Shown piece by piece: positions 14,461 to 22,987 of a stretch of DNA of 64,000 nucleotides (positions within the stretch are counted from its first letter, which is position 1; each line of letters starts with the position of its first letter). This stretch comes from Natrinema pellirubrum DSM 15624 (GTDB lineage Archaea > Halobacteriota > Halobacteria > Halobacteriales > Natrialbaceae). The notes under the pieces were generated by a model, which did not search any database, was not told the origin of the DNA, and saw only the letters and a list, made by a program, of their open reading frames with translations. The stretch lies in contig NC_019962.1 of assembly GCF_000230735.2 (NCBI RefSeq), positions 496,001 to 560,000 of the forward strand. Reading direction: 5' to 3'. A program made the translations under genes and the position numbers.

Positions 14461-16434
14461 ATGGGACAGACTCTCACCGAAAAGATTCTCGACGACCACC
14501 TCGTCGAGGGCGAACTCGAGACCGGCGAGGAGATCGGGATCGAGATCGACCAGGTACTTACCCAGGACACGACCGGAACGATGGTCTGGCTCCAGTTCGA
14601 AGCGATGGGACTGGACGAAGTCCAGACCGAAATCGCCGCGCAGTACTGCGACCACCAGACTTATCAGTTCGACTTTAAGAACACCGACGACCACCGTTTC
14701 CTGCGTTCTGCGGCCGGCAAATACGGCGCTTACTTCTCTCGACCCGGCAACGGCATCTGCCACAACGTCCACCGCGAGAACTTCGCGGCCCCCGGCAAGA
14801 CCCTGCTGGGTTCGGACAGCCACACGCCGACCCCCGGCGGCCTCGGCGAACTCGCCATCGGCGCTGGCGGGATCGACGTCACCGTCGCCATGGGTGGCGC
14901 TCCCTACTACATCGAGATGCCCGAAGTCGTCAACGTCCGCCTCGAGGGCGAACTCCCCGAGTGGGCCACCGCGAAAGACGTCATCTTGGAACTGCTCCGT
15001 CGCCTGACGGTCAAAGGCGGCGTCGGCAAGATCCTCGAGTACACCGGCCCCGGCGTCGAGTCGCTGACCGCGCCTGAGCGGATGACCATCACCAACATGG
15101 GCACGGAACTGGGCGCAACCTCGTCGATCTTCCCGACCGACGAGCAGACCGAAGACTACCTCGAGCGTCTCAACCGCGGCGACGAGTACGAGCGACTCCA
15201 GCCCGACGACGACGCCGAGTACGACGACGAGATCGTCGTCGACCTCTCCGACCTCGAGCCGCTGATCGCCCAGCCCTCGATGCCGGACAAGGTCGTGCCG
15301 GTCCGTGAGGTCGCCGGCCAGTCCGTCGAACAGGTCATCGTTGGCTCCTGTACCAACGGCGGCTACGAGGACGTCCTCCCGGCCGCGAAGATGCTCGAGG
15401 GCCGCGAGGTCAACTCCACGACCGAGATGATCGTCGCGCCCGGCTCCAAGCAGGCCTCCGAGATGCTCGCCCGCGAGGGCTGGGTCGCGGAGATGATGGC
15501 CGCCGGCGTCAACTTCTCCGAGGCGACGTGTGGTGCCTGTATCGGCATCGGCCACGTCCCCTCCTCGGATTCGGTCTCGCTGCGGACCTTCAACCGCAAC
15601 TTCGAGGGCCGCTCGGGTATCGAAGACGACAACGTCTTCCTCTGCTCGCCGGAGGTCGCCGCCGCCGCGGCGATCAAGGGCGAAATCATCGATCCGCGCG
15701 ACCTCGCCGAGGAAGAGGGCGACCTCGAGGCACCCGGCATCGAGCTGCCCGACGAGTACGACGGCTCGAAGACGGACCTCATCACGCCCGAGGAAGCCCC
15801 CGACGACGAACTCGTCAAGGGCCCGAACATCGGCGACGTCCCGCTGAAGGACCAGCTCGACGCCGACATCGCGGGCGAGGCCCTCCTCAAGATGGAGGAC
15901 AACATCACGACCGACCACATCATTCCTGCGACCCAGGACATCCTGATGTACCGGTCGAACATCGACAAGCTCTCCGAGTTCACCCTCTCCCGTGTCGACG
16001 ACACGTTCGCCGAGCGCGCCCGTGAGGCCGACGGCGGCGTCCTCGTCGCCGGCGAGAACTACGGGCAGGGCTCCTCGCGAGAGCACGCCGCGATGTGTCC
16101 GATGTACCTCGGCATCGAGGCCGTCCTCGCACAGAGCTTCGCACGCATCCACCGCGCGAACCTCTTCAACTTCGGGATCGTCCCGCTGACGATCGACGAG
16201 GACACCTACGCCGACATCGACCAGGGCGACGAGGTCGAGATCGTCGACGACGTCTACGACGCCGTCACCTCCGGACAGGAGGAGTTCACCGTCCGCGTCA
16301 ACGGTGAGGAGTACACCGCGACGCTCGACGCTTCCGAGCGCGAACGCGCGATCCTCGCGGCCGGCGGCAAGCTCTCCTGGACGAAAGAACAGGCCCAGAG
16401 CGACGAGGGCGGCGCGACGCCCGCCGACGACTGA
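14461..16434 (+). CDS. acn: Aconitate hydratase
   Basis: It interconverts citrate and isocitrate in the TCA cycle. 657 residues, the length of the compact archaeal/mitochondrial-like form. The substrate-binding GSDSHTPTPGGLG lies near residue 117. The three Fe-S cysteines are in GSCTNG (near residue 297) and CGACIG (near 358). The C-terminal swivel domain begins around DNITTDHIIPA, and GENYGQGSSREHAAM carries the catalytic Ser-Arg. An in-frame TTG at 14452 could extend it by three residues, but the ATG at 14461 fits the TATA spacing. A T-run terminator follows. Confidence 0.96.
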   Translation: MGQTLTEKILDDHLVEGELETGEEIGIEIDQVLTQDTTGTMVWLQFEAMGLDEVQTEIAAQYCDHQTYQFDFKNTDDHRFLRSAAGKYGAYFSRPGNGICHNVHRENFAAPGKTLLGSDSHTPTPGGLGELAIGAGGIDVTVAMGGAPYYIEMPEVVNVRLEGELPEWATAKDVILELLRRLTVKGGVGKILEYTGPGVESLTAPERMTITNMGTELGATSSIFPTDEQTEDYLERLNRGDEYERLQPDDDAEYDDEIVVDLSDLEPLIAQPSMPDKVVPVREVAGQSVEQVIVGSCTNGGYEDVLPAAKMLEGREVNSTTEMIVAPGSKQASEMLAREGWVAEMMAAGVNFSEATCGACIGIGHVPSSDSVSLRTFNRNFEGRSGIEDDNVFLCSPEVAAAAAIKGEIIDPRDLAEEEGDLEAPGIELPDEYDGSKTDLITPEEAPDDELVKGPNIGDVPLKDQLDADIAGEALLKMEDNITTDHIIPATQDILMYRSNIDKLSEFTLSRVDDTFAERAREADGGVLVAGENYGQGSSREHAAMCPMYLGIEAVLAQSFARIHRANLFNFGIVPLTIDEDTYADIDQGDEVEIVDDVYDAVTSGQEEFTVRVNGEEYTATLDASERERAILAAGGKLSWTKEQAQSDEGGATPADD

Positions 16435-16474
16435 TCGGCTGCTCGCCGACTCGGTCGCGACTCTCAATTCTGTC

Positions 16475-16480
16475 TTTTTT
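16475..16480 (+). terminator. Poly-T terminator after aconitase
   Basis: TGTCTTTTTTACC carries a run of six Ts about 40 bases after the aconitase stop. Archaeal RNA polymerase stops at such T runs without needing a hairpin. The next gene begins 130 bases later with its own upstream region. Confidence 0.5.
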
Positions 16481-16612
16481 ACCGGCCTCGAGTGGCGACG
16501 CTCCCGGCGGTCGGTTCCCGTTACCCGATCATCGCCGAGGGCTGCCAACCGATGCCGGCAACGATACCGGACAACGCCACCGTCATATCGCTCGGCCCGA
16601 TAGCACGATCGA

Positions 16613-17536
16613 ATGCCCGCCGACGGACACGAAAACGCTGGGTATCGACGGCTGTTCGAACCGGACGGCTTGACCTTCGGTGCCGGCTTTCCCCTGACCG
16701 GCGCGAACCGATCGACGCCCGACATCGAGGCCGAAGTCGAACTCGCGAGATACGCCGAAGCCGTCGGCTTCGACGGCCTCTGGGCTCGCGACGTGCCGAC
16801 CTACTGGCCGAAGTTCGGTGACGCCGGTCAGACGTTCGACACCTGGCCGTGGCTCACCCATGTCGCGGCCCGGACCGACGATATCGCGCTCGGGACTTCG
16901 AGCGTCGTTCTCACGCTCCGGCATCCGCTCCACGTCGCGAAATCGGCCGCGACGGTCGACCGGCTGTCGGACGGCCGGCTCGTCCTCGGGGTCGCCTCCG
17001 GCGACCGCGACCCCGAGTACCCCGCCTTCGACGTCGACCGCGAGGAGCGTGGCGCGCTGTTTCGCGAGTCCGTCGACGCCCTCCGGGCGGTCTGGCGTGA
17101 GGAGTTCCCCGAACTCGAGGGCCGGTGGGGCCGGCTCGAGGGCGATCTCGACGTCGTCCCGAAGCCGACGACCGAGACGATCCCGCTGTTGCCGACCGGC
17201 AACGCCCGCCAGTCCCAGGAGTGGATCGCCGACCACGGCGACGGCTGGCTGTTCTATCACCTCCCCGAATCGACCCTCGAGAGTTATCTTGCCGAGTGGC
17301 GCGCGGCCGCCGGCGACAAGCCCTTCGCGATCGCTGTTCGGGTCGAACTGGCCGACGACCGAACGGCCGACCCCGAGCCGCTCCACTTGGGCTTTCGGGC
17401 CGGTATCGAGTGGTTCCGGGACTACTTCCGCCGGCTCGAGACGTACGGCCTCGATCACGCGATTATCGGGATTCAAAACGACGACCGCGAGGCCGCACTG
17501 GCGACGTTCGCCGACGAGATCATCGACGACCTGTAG
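16613..17536 (+). CDS. Luciferase-like (LLM-class) flavin-dependent oxidoreductase
   Basis: 307 residues with the bacterial-luciferase TIM-barrel pattern: TFGAGFPLTG as strand 1, YAEAVGFDGLWARDVPTYWP, then ARTDDIALGTSSVVLTLRHP and the flavin-site loop LSDGRLVLGVASGDRDPEYP. These enzymes use F420 or FMN; haloarchaea make F420, so an F420-dependent reaction is plausible, but the substrate cannot be told. It is monocistronic and convergent with the acidic hypothetical gene that follows, with only three bases between their ends. Confidence 0.85.
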   Translation: MPADGHENAGYRRLFEPDGLTFGAGFPLTGANRSTPDIEAEVELARYAEAVGFDGLWARDVPTYWPKFGDAGQTFDTWPWLTHVAARTDDIALGTSSVVLTLRHPLHVAKSAATVDRLSDGRLVLGVASGDRDPEYPAFDVDREERGALFRESVDALRAVWREEFPELEGRWGRLEGDLDVVPKPTTETIPLLPTGNARQSQEWIADHGDGWLFYHLPESTLESYLAEWRAAAGDKPFAIAVRVELADDRTADPEPLHLGFRAGIEWFRDYFRRLETYGLDHAIIGIQNDDREAALATFADEIIDDL

Positions 17537-17539
17537 GTC

Positions 17540-17980
17540 TTATTCGCCGTCACCGTCGTCGGCGCGCTCGCGCAACTGCCGCTTCTGCCGGCGCTCGGTC
17601 ACGTGATCGATCCCGTCGGCCAACTCCGTTCTGACCTCGTCCTCGAAGCCGTCGACTGCCTCGAGGAACTCCCCCGAGAACTCCTCGACGAGTTCGAAGG
17701 TCCACTCGTCGCTGATCGCGCCCGCGGGGAGATGCTCGTCCCGGAGGGCGTCGGCCCACTCCTCGTGGCCGGCCTCGCGCAGCCGGTCCTCGGCGTCGTC
17801 CATTCGATCCATCGCGTGGCCGAGTTCGTGGTGGAACTCGAGCAGGGTGCCGTAGGCGCGATGGACGTGTTCGATCCCGAGTTGGAGTTCGTGTAGCGCC
17901 GCCTGTTCGGCGTCGCTCAGCTCGAGGTCGTCGGGGTCGACGTCCGTCTCGGGGCCGGCCGTGGAATCGGGATCGCTCAT
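17540..17980 (-). CDS. Hypothetical acidic coiled-coil-like protein
   Basis: 146 residues: a disordered acidic N-terminus, a long helical middle with evenly spaced hydrophobics (LHELQLGIEHVHRAYGTLLE, FHHELGHAMDRMDDAEDRLR) and a charged C-terminus rich in Arg and Asp. There is no signal or membrane segment. The start at 17980 (MSDPDSTAG) is chosen over a longer extension because haloarchaeal proteins typically begin this way and the upstream residues are Ala/Pro-rich. The family is not recognised; several His residues could bind metal. Confidence 0.65.
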   Translation of the reverse strand: MSDPDSTAGPETDVDPDDLELSDAEQAALHELQLGIEHVHRAYGTLLEFHHELGHAMDRMDDAEDRLREAGHEEWADALRDEHLPAGAISDEWTFELVEEFSGEFLEAVDGFEDEVRTELADGIDHVTERRQKRQLRERADDGDGE

Positions 17981-18065
17981 ACTAGGTCCGACGGGGACGG
18001 CGGTCAAAACGGTCGGCGTTGAACGTGCCGGACCGGCTCCTGCGAGTGGCGGCTCGGCCACATCG

Positions 18066-19304
18066 TCAGCACTCGCAGCGGTCGCCGAGTTCCGGCGCGG
18101 CGGCGTCGAAGCCATCAGTACGAAGCTCCGCGGCGAACGCCGCACAGCGGTCGCCGTGATTGACGAGGACCCGCGTGTCCTCGTAGGCCGCGAGGAAGTC
18201 GCGCAGGCCGTCGCGGTCGGCGTGGGCCGAGAAGTCGTACTGCTCGACCTGTGCGCTGACCGGCAGCATCCGGCCGTCGATCTCGGCGCTCCCGGTCTCG
18301 AGCAGGTCTCGGCCCGGGGTCCCCTCGACCTGATAGCCGGTCATGGCGATCTTGTTGGTCGGGTGCGAGCGAACGGCGGGGACGTAGGTCATCGCGGGGC
18401 CGCCGTGGAGCATCCCGCTGGTGGTGACGATGACAGTGTTTTGCTCGGCGATCCGTCGCCGCTGGCCGTCGCGGCCGTCGACGAACCGGGCGTTGCCCTT
18501 TGCCCGGCGCAACAGGTCCGGATCGCGCAGATAGCCGCGGTTCGCCTCGCGCAGGAACAGTTCGGTGACGCGTTTGCCCATCCCGTCGACGTAGCACTCG
18601 AGGTCGTACGCCTCGCAGAGACACAGCACTTCCTGCGTGCGGCCGATGCCGAAAGCCGGGACGACGACGGTCCCGCCCTCCCAGATCGTCGTCCGGAGGC
18701 TCTCGACGAACTCCCGTTCGATCTCTTCGCGGGGCGGTCGGGTCACGTCCGAGTACGTACTCTCACAGACGACGACGTCGGCGTCGGGCCGGGCAGTCGT
18801 GCCGGCGAGCAGCCGCTGGTCTTCGGTGTGGAAGTCGCCGGTGTAGAGCAGCCGCGTGTTGCCATCGTCGACCAACACGTGGGCGCTGCCGGGGACGTGG
18901 CCGGCGTCGAAGAACGTGACCTCGTAGCCCGCGGCCTCGAAGGATTCCTCGTAGCCGTGGGTCTCGGAGACTTCGGCGACGCGGGCGAGTTCCGCCTCGG
19001 TGAACGGGCAGTCGTAGCTGCCGCCGTGGAGCTTCAGCGTGTCCCGAGCGAGGACCATGGTGAGGTCGTAGGTCGGCGGCGTCCAGTGGATCTCGGGGCG
19101 GGCGTCGCCGGACAGCAGTGCCGGTACCGAACCGACGTGATCGAGGTGGCCGTGGCTGACGACGACGGCTTCGGGGTCGACGTCGCCGATCGGAAACGAC
19201 GGTGGGTTCCCCGAGTCCATTCCGAAATCGAGAACGAGCCTCTCGTCGATACAGAGCGCGCTCCGACCGATCTCGCCGGCACCGCCGAGAAACCGTACGT
19301 CCAT
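18066..19304 (-). CDS. MBL-fold beta-CASP ribonuclease (archaeal RNase J/CPSF-like)
   Basis: 412 residues. The metallo-beta-lactamase core shows VSHGHLDHVGSVPALL (HxHxDH, zinc ligands) near residue 56 and FFDAGHVPGSAHVLV with a further His. LLYTGDFHTEDQRLL supplies the Asp ligand. The beta-CASP insertion follows, with the ESTYSD and VVPAFGIGRTQE motifs. TSGMLHGGPAMTY and SAHADRDGL towards the end carry the last His ligands. Such archaeal enzymes process or degrade RNA; this one lacks the N-terminal KH domains of aCPSF1, so an RNase J-like or aCPSF2-like role fits better. It is monocistronic. Confidence 0.88.
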   Translation of the reverse strand: MDVRFLGGAGEIGRSALCIDERLVLDFGMDSGNPPSFPIGDVDPEAVVVSHGHLDHVGSVPALLSGDARPEIHWTPPTYDLTMVLARDTLKLHGGSYDCPFTEAELARVAEVSETHGYEESFEAAGYEVTFFDAGHVPGSAHVLVDDGNTRLLYTGDFHTEDQRLLAGTTARPDADVVVCESTYSDVTRPPREEIEREFVESLRTTIWEGGTVVVPAFGIGRTQEVLCLCEAYDLECYVDGMGKRVTELFLREANRGYLRDPDLLRRAKGNARFVDGRDGQRRRIAEQNTVIVTTSGMLHGGPAMTYVPAVRSHPTNKIAMTGYQVEGTPGRDLLETGSAEIDGRMLPVSAQVEQYDFSAHADRDGLRDFLAAYEDTRVLVNHGDRCAAFAAELRTDGFDAAAPELGDRCEC

Positions 19305-19428
19305 TACCGAGCGGTAACGGTCCGGACCGTTTGACGCCATCGGTTACCCCCGGCCGCATACTCGCGATCGGCCCGACGGACTGATCACCGAAAGAGAATA
19401 GGCTCGGGTACGTCAAACGAACGCACGG

Positions 19429-19947
19429 ATGAACAACACACTCGACGAGCGGGACGTCAAGATTCTCTTTGCGATCGCCGATCGGGAGACCGATAACACG
19501 GAAATCATCCACGAGGAAACGGGGATCCCGAAATCGACGGTCCACTATCGCCTGCAGAATCTCAAAGAAGCGGGCGTCATCACGAACGATCTGTACGAAC
19601 TCGATCTCGACGAAGTCGGCCTGGGGCTGACCGTCATCTCCGAGGTCTGGGCGGAGTTCGATGAGGGGTATCACGAACGGGTCGGCGAACAACTCGCCGA
19701 TATCGAGGGGATCAACCAGGTGTATTTCACGATGGGAGACACCGACTTCGTCCTCATCGGGCGACTGACCTCGCGGGATATGGTCGAACGACTCGTCGAG
19801 GACTACGAATCGATCGACGAAATCAACCGGACGAGTTCGAAGTTCGTCATCTCGACGATCAAGACCAGCGAGGGGATCGGCACCCTGCGCGACTACGATC
19901 AGGCATCGTTTCTCGAGGCACACGGTCTCTCGGACGAGACCGAATAG
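19429..19947 (+). CDS. Lrp/AsnC-family transcriptional regulator
   Basis: 172 residues with an N-terminal helix-turn-helix (LDERDVKILFAIADRETDNT, then HEETGIPKSTVHYRLQNLKE) and a C-terminal effector/RAM-type domain (VSEVW-like strand, then INQVYFTMGDTDFVLIGRLT). Lrp regulators sense amino acids and control their uptake and breakdown. The gene lies beside an amino-acid catabolism module on the opposite strand (20058-22600), so it is a good candidate for that module's regulator. Direct repeats in the aminotransferase/transporter intergenic region could be its sites, which is inference. Confidence 0.9.
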   Translation: MNNTLDERDVKILFAIADRETDNTEIIHEETGIPKSTVHYRLQNLKEAGVITNDLYELDLDEVGLGLTVISEVWAEFDEGYHERVGEQLADIEGINQVYFTMGDTDFVLIGRLTSRDMVERLVEDYESIDEINRTSSKFVISTIKTSEGIGTLRDYDQASFLEAHGLSDETE

Positions 19948-20057
19948 CGACGGCGGTGTCCCCGCGACGCGTTCCGATCGCTCATTCGTATCGTAACCAC
20001 TGACAGTCAAGACACACCTGCTCACACGACAGCGGTGCGATCAGTGTGTCAATCGTT

Positions 20058-21227
20058 TCAGCGGCTACTATAGACGGGGATGCCGGTGAACTCCTCGCCG
20101 AGGACGAGCGTGTGGATGTCGTGGGTCCCCTCGTAGGTGTAGACCGTCTCGAGGTTGGCCATGTGTCGCATCGGCGAGTAGTCGGTGGTGATGCCGTTGC
20201 CGCCGAGCATCTCGCGGGCGATCCGCGACTGATTGCGCGCCATCCGCACGTTGTTGCGTTTGGCCATCGAGACGTGCTGGGGACGCATCTCGTCGCGTGT
20301 TTTCAGCTCGGTGAGACGGGTGACGAGCAACTGGGCGAGCGTGATCTGGGTGCCCATCTCCGCGAGCTTGCGCTGCTGGAGCTGGAATCGACCGATCGGA
20401 CCGCCGAACTGGTCGCGATCTTTCGCGTACGCCCGCGCCGTCTCGAAACAGTCCCGAGCGGCACCGACCGCACCCCAGGCGATGCCGAAGCGAGCCTGTG
20501 TGAGACAGGACAGCGGCCCTTTCATTCCGGAAACGCCCGGGAGGACGTTCTCTTCGGGCACGTGGACGTCGTTCAGGCCGATCTCGCCCGTGATGGAGGC
20601 TCGCAACGAGAGCTTGTCGTCGATCTCGTTGGTCGTGACGCCGTCGCGGTCGGTCTCGACGAGGAACCCGCGAACGGGGTCGTCCTCGGCCGAGTTGTCA
20701 CGCGCCCAGACGATCGCCACGTCGGCGATCGGTGAGTTCGTGATCCAGGTTTTGGAGCCGTTGAGGACGTAGCCGTCGCCGTCCGCTTCGGCACGGGTCT
20801 CCATCGCCGACGGGTTCGAGCCGTGTTCGGGTTCGGTCAGCCCGAAACAGCCGACGGCCTCGCCGTTGCCGAGCTTCGGCAGCCACTCTTCCTTCTGTGC
20901 GTCTGAACCGTAGGTGTGGATCGGGTACATCACGAGCGCACCCTGGACCGAGGCCATCGAGCGCAGCCCCGAGTCACAGGCCTCGAGTTCCCGCATCAAC
21001 AGGCCGTAGGCCGTCTCGGAGACGTTCGGCGAGCCATAGCCATCGAGATTGGGTGCGTAAAACCCCATTTCGCCCATCTCCGGAATGAGGTCGGTGGGGA
21101 AGGTGCCGTTCTCGAAGTGGTCGCCGATGGTCGGGCGCACCCGATCGTCGACGAACTCGCGTGCCGTGTCCCGGATCAGGCGCTCTTCGTCCGTCAGTTC
21201 CGACTCGAGATCGAGGAAGTCGAACAT
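20058..21227 (-). CDS. Acyl-CoA dehydrogenase, glutaryl-CoA dehydrogenase-like
   Basis: 389 residues; an FAD enzyme that oxidises an acyl-CoA. The pattern follows glutaryl-CoA dehydrogenase (GCDH) closely: GCFGLTEPEHGSNPSAMETR, then TWITNSPIADVAIVWARDN, KLSLRASITGEIGLNDVHVP, ENVLPGVSGMKGPLSCL, ARFGIAWGAVGAARDCFETA, and YEGTHDIHTLVLGEEFTG, where the Glu is the catalytic base near residue 365. GCDH converts glutaryl-CoA to crotonyl-CoA at the end of lysine and 5-aminovalerate breakdown. Its start overlaps the aminotransferase stop (TGATG at 21225-21229), so the two are translationally coupled. Related short-chain specificities are not excluded. Confidence 0.85.
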   Translation of the reverse strand: MFDFLDLESELTDEERLIRDTAREFVDDRVRPTIGDHFENGTFPTDLIPEMGEMGFYAPNLDGYGSPNVSETAYGLLMRELEACDSGLRSMASVQGALVMYPIHTYGSDAQKEEWLPKLGNGEAVGCFGLTEPEHGSNPSAMETRAEADGDGYVLNGSKTWITNSPIADVAIVWARDNSAEDDPVRGFLVETDRDGVTTNEIDDKLSLRASITGEIGLNDVHVPEENVLPGVSGMKGPLSCLTQARFGIAWGAVGAARDCFETARAYAKDRDQFGGPIGRFQLQQRKLAEMGTQITLAQLLVTRLTELKTRDEMRPQHVSMAKRNNVRMARNQSRIAREMLGGNGITTDYSPMRHMANLETVYTYEGTHDIHTLVLGEEFTGIPVYSSR

Positions 21228-22600
21228 CAGTTCCGTCCCTCGGTGGTACTCGCTCGAATCGCGTTACAGAGGATGTCCATCCCGACTTCCGCCTGTTCGC
21301 GGGTGAGGACGAGTGGCGGGATCAGCCGCAAGACGTTCCCGTGTCGGCCGGCGTTCCAGACGAGGAGTCCGTTCTCGTAACAGCGGGTCTGGATCGTTTC
21401 GACGACATCGGCGCCGGGTGCGCCGTCGGCGTCGACGAACTCCGCGCCGACGAAGAGCCCCTTGCCTCGCACGTCCACCAGTTCCGACGTCGTCTCCGCG
21501 ACCTCGTCGAGCCGATCGCGGAGATACTGTTCGAGCGCCGTCGCGTGTGACAGCAGGTCGTGGGATTCGATGTACTCGATCGCTCGCAGCCCGCCGACCA
21601 TCGCCGGCGCGTTGCCACGGAAGGTCCCGACGTGGCCGCCGGGCCCCCACGTATCGAAGTCCTCGTGATAGAGCATCGCCCCGATCGGGAGGCCGGTCCC
21701 GCCCAGTGCCTTCGCCATCGTGATCGCGTCGGGGGTCACGTCGAAGTGGTCGGTCGCGAACCACTCGCCGGTCCGCCCCAGCCCGGTCTGGATCTCGTCG
21801 ACGATCAGCATCGCATCGTTGTCGTCCGCGATGTCGCGAAGCCCCTGAAGAAAGCCCTCCGGGGGGACGACGACGCCCCCCTCGCCCTGGATCGGCTCGA
21901 CCCAGATGCCGGCGGGCGTTTCGTGACCGCCGTAGGGGGCCTCGAACTTCCGCTTGACGGCGTCGAGACACCGCTCACACGCGTCCCGGCCACCCGCGCC
22001 CGCGTCCCGCGTCGGATACGGGACGTGAACGGCGTCCGCCAGTAGCGGGCCGTACCCTTTTTTGTACTTCTTGCCCGCGGTGAGACTGAGCGCGCCGGCG
22101 GTCGTCCCGTGATACGCCCCCTCGAAGCCCAAAATCCCGTGGCGACCCGTGTTGTGTTTGGCGAGTTTGATCGATCCCTCGATCGCGTCGCTCCCGCTTG
22201 GGCCGCCGAACACGACGTTGCTCGAGCCGGCCAACCCGCCCGGGGCGATCGTTCGTAGTTTCTCGATGAGATCGACCCGCGCCTCGGTCGGGAAGTCGAT
22301 CGTGTGTGCGATCGACTCGAGTTGCTCTTGGGTCCCCTCGAGAACGTAGGGGTTCGAGTGACCGACGTTCAGGACGCCGATCCCCGCGAAGAAATCGAGG
22401 AACGTGTTTCCGTCGGCGTCCCGAACCGTCGCTCCCCGGGCCTCCTCGAGCGCGATGAGGACGCGGCGCGGATACGCCACTGCGTTGCTATCGATCTCCC
22501 GTTGTCGTTCCAGTAGTTTCCGTGAGTTCGGTCCCGGCACCTCGTCGACCGATGGTTCGGTCGCGAAGTGAAGCTCGTCGATCGATGGGCCTACGGCCAT
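21227..22600 (-). CDS. Class III PLP-dependent aminotransferase
   Basis: 457 residues. The fold is that of the ornithine/4-aminobutyrate aminotransferase group: [95 protein letters not shown] and [20 protein letters not shown] with the PLP lysine in MAKAL near residue 300. Coupling to a GCDH-like enzyme suggests an amino substrate that ends in glutarate, such as lysine or 5-aminovalerate. Some archaeal relatives are racemases or diaminobutyrate aminotransferases. A TATA-like AAATATATCC (22621-22630, minus strand) lies 21-30 bases before the ATG, so the message is leaderless. Confidence 0.85.
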   Translation of the reverse strand: MAVGPSIDELHFATEPSVDEVPGPNSRKLLERQREIDSNAVAYPRRVLIALEEARGATVRDADGNTFLDFFAGIGVLNVGHSNPYVLEGTQEQLESIAHTIDFPTEARVDLIEKLRTIAPGGLAGSSNVVFGGPSGSDAIEGSIKLAKHNTGRHGILGFEGAYHGTTAGALSLTAGKKYKKGYGPLLADAVHVPYPTRDAGAGGRDACERCLDAVKRKFEAPYGGHETPAGIWVEPIQGEGGVVVPPEGFLQGLRDIADDNDAMLIVDEIQTGLGRTGEWFATDHFDVTPDAITMAKALGGTGLPIGAMLYHEDFDTWGPGGHVGTFRGNAPAMVGGLRAIEYIESHDLLSHATALEQYLRDRLDEVAETTSELVDVRGKGLFVGAEFVDADGAPGADVVETIQTRCYENGLLVWNAGRHGNVLRLIPPLVLTREQAEVGMDILCNAIRASTTEGRN

Positions 22601-22944
22601 GTGCCCTAGTCACACTCTTTGGATATATTTGGTTCGGTTCCTAGCTCAGTGCAGTAGAATAGGAATATAGCCAATAGAGAATAGAATATCATATTTCGTC
22701 CAATTAGGTTGGAATGGTGACGTTCTGTGCGGTCCCTTCGAGTGGCTGTTCTCGAGTCCACCTGTGGATGTCCGCTCACCGGTAATCGCCGGCCGAACGA
22801 TTCTGCTAAATATACAATATTAGATGATGAAATTGTATAGCTACCAGTACAGACTCCCTGTTCCTGGTAAATATACAATACTGCCGGAAGGTATAAGTAG
22901 GGGCGTATGTATGCGGTACATGTTAAGAAGTAACAAGACACACC
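22601..22944. promoter_or_regulatory. Divergent promoter region with two identical 13-bp repeats
   Basis: It separates the aminotransferase (minus) and the disrupted transporter (plus). The minus-strand promoter is AAATATATCC at 22621-22630. The plus-strand TATA is GTATAAGTA at 22891-22899, about 46-54 bases before the ATG at 22945. TAAATATACAATA occurs twice in the same direction, at 22807-22819 and 22868-22880, with starts 61 bases apart. They could be regulator sites or alternative TATA boxes. Confidence 0.5.
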
Positions 22945-22987
22945 ATGTCAGAGACAACACAGAGCGGACTGGAGAAGGCACTCGGAA
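22945..22987 (+). pseudogene. 5' fragment of the APC transporter gene split by the IS5 element
   Basis: ATG at 22945 opens MSETTQSGLEKALG. The frame then enters the IS and stops at 22996-22998 after three more residues. Removing the element and one copy of the 8-bp duplication joins this fragment in frame to the 3' part at 24127, giving KALGSKEMLILAFGAMIGWG. The promoter with GTATAAGTA at 22891 belongs to this fragment. Confidence 0.85.

Noticed and set aside
14404-16725. A 773-codon open frame on the minus strand opposite aconitase
   Set aside because: It is the GC-rich mirror of a well-recognised aconitase; the translation is Val/Asp/Arg-rich without any fold motif.
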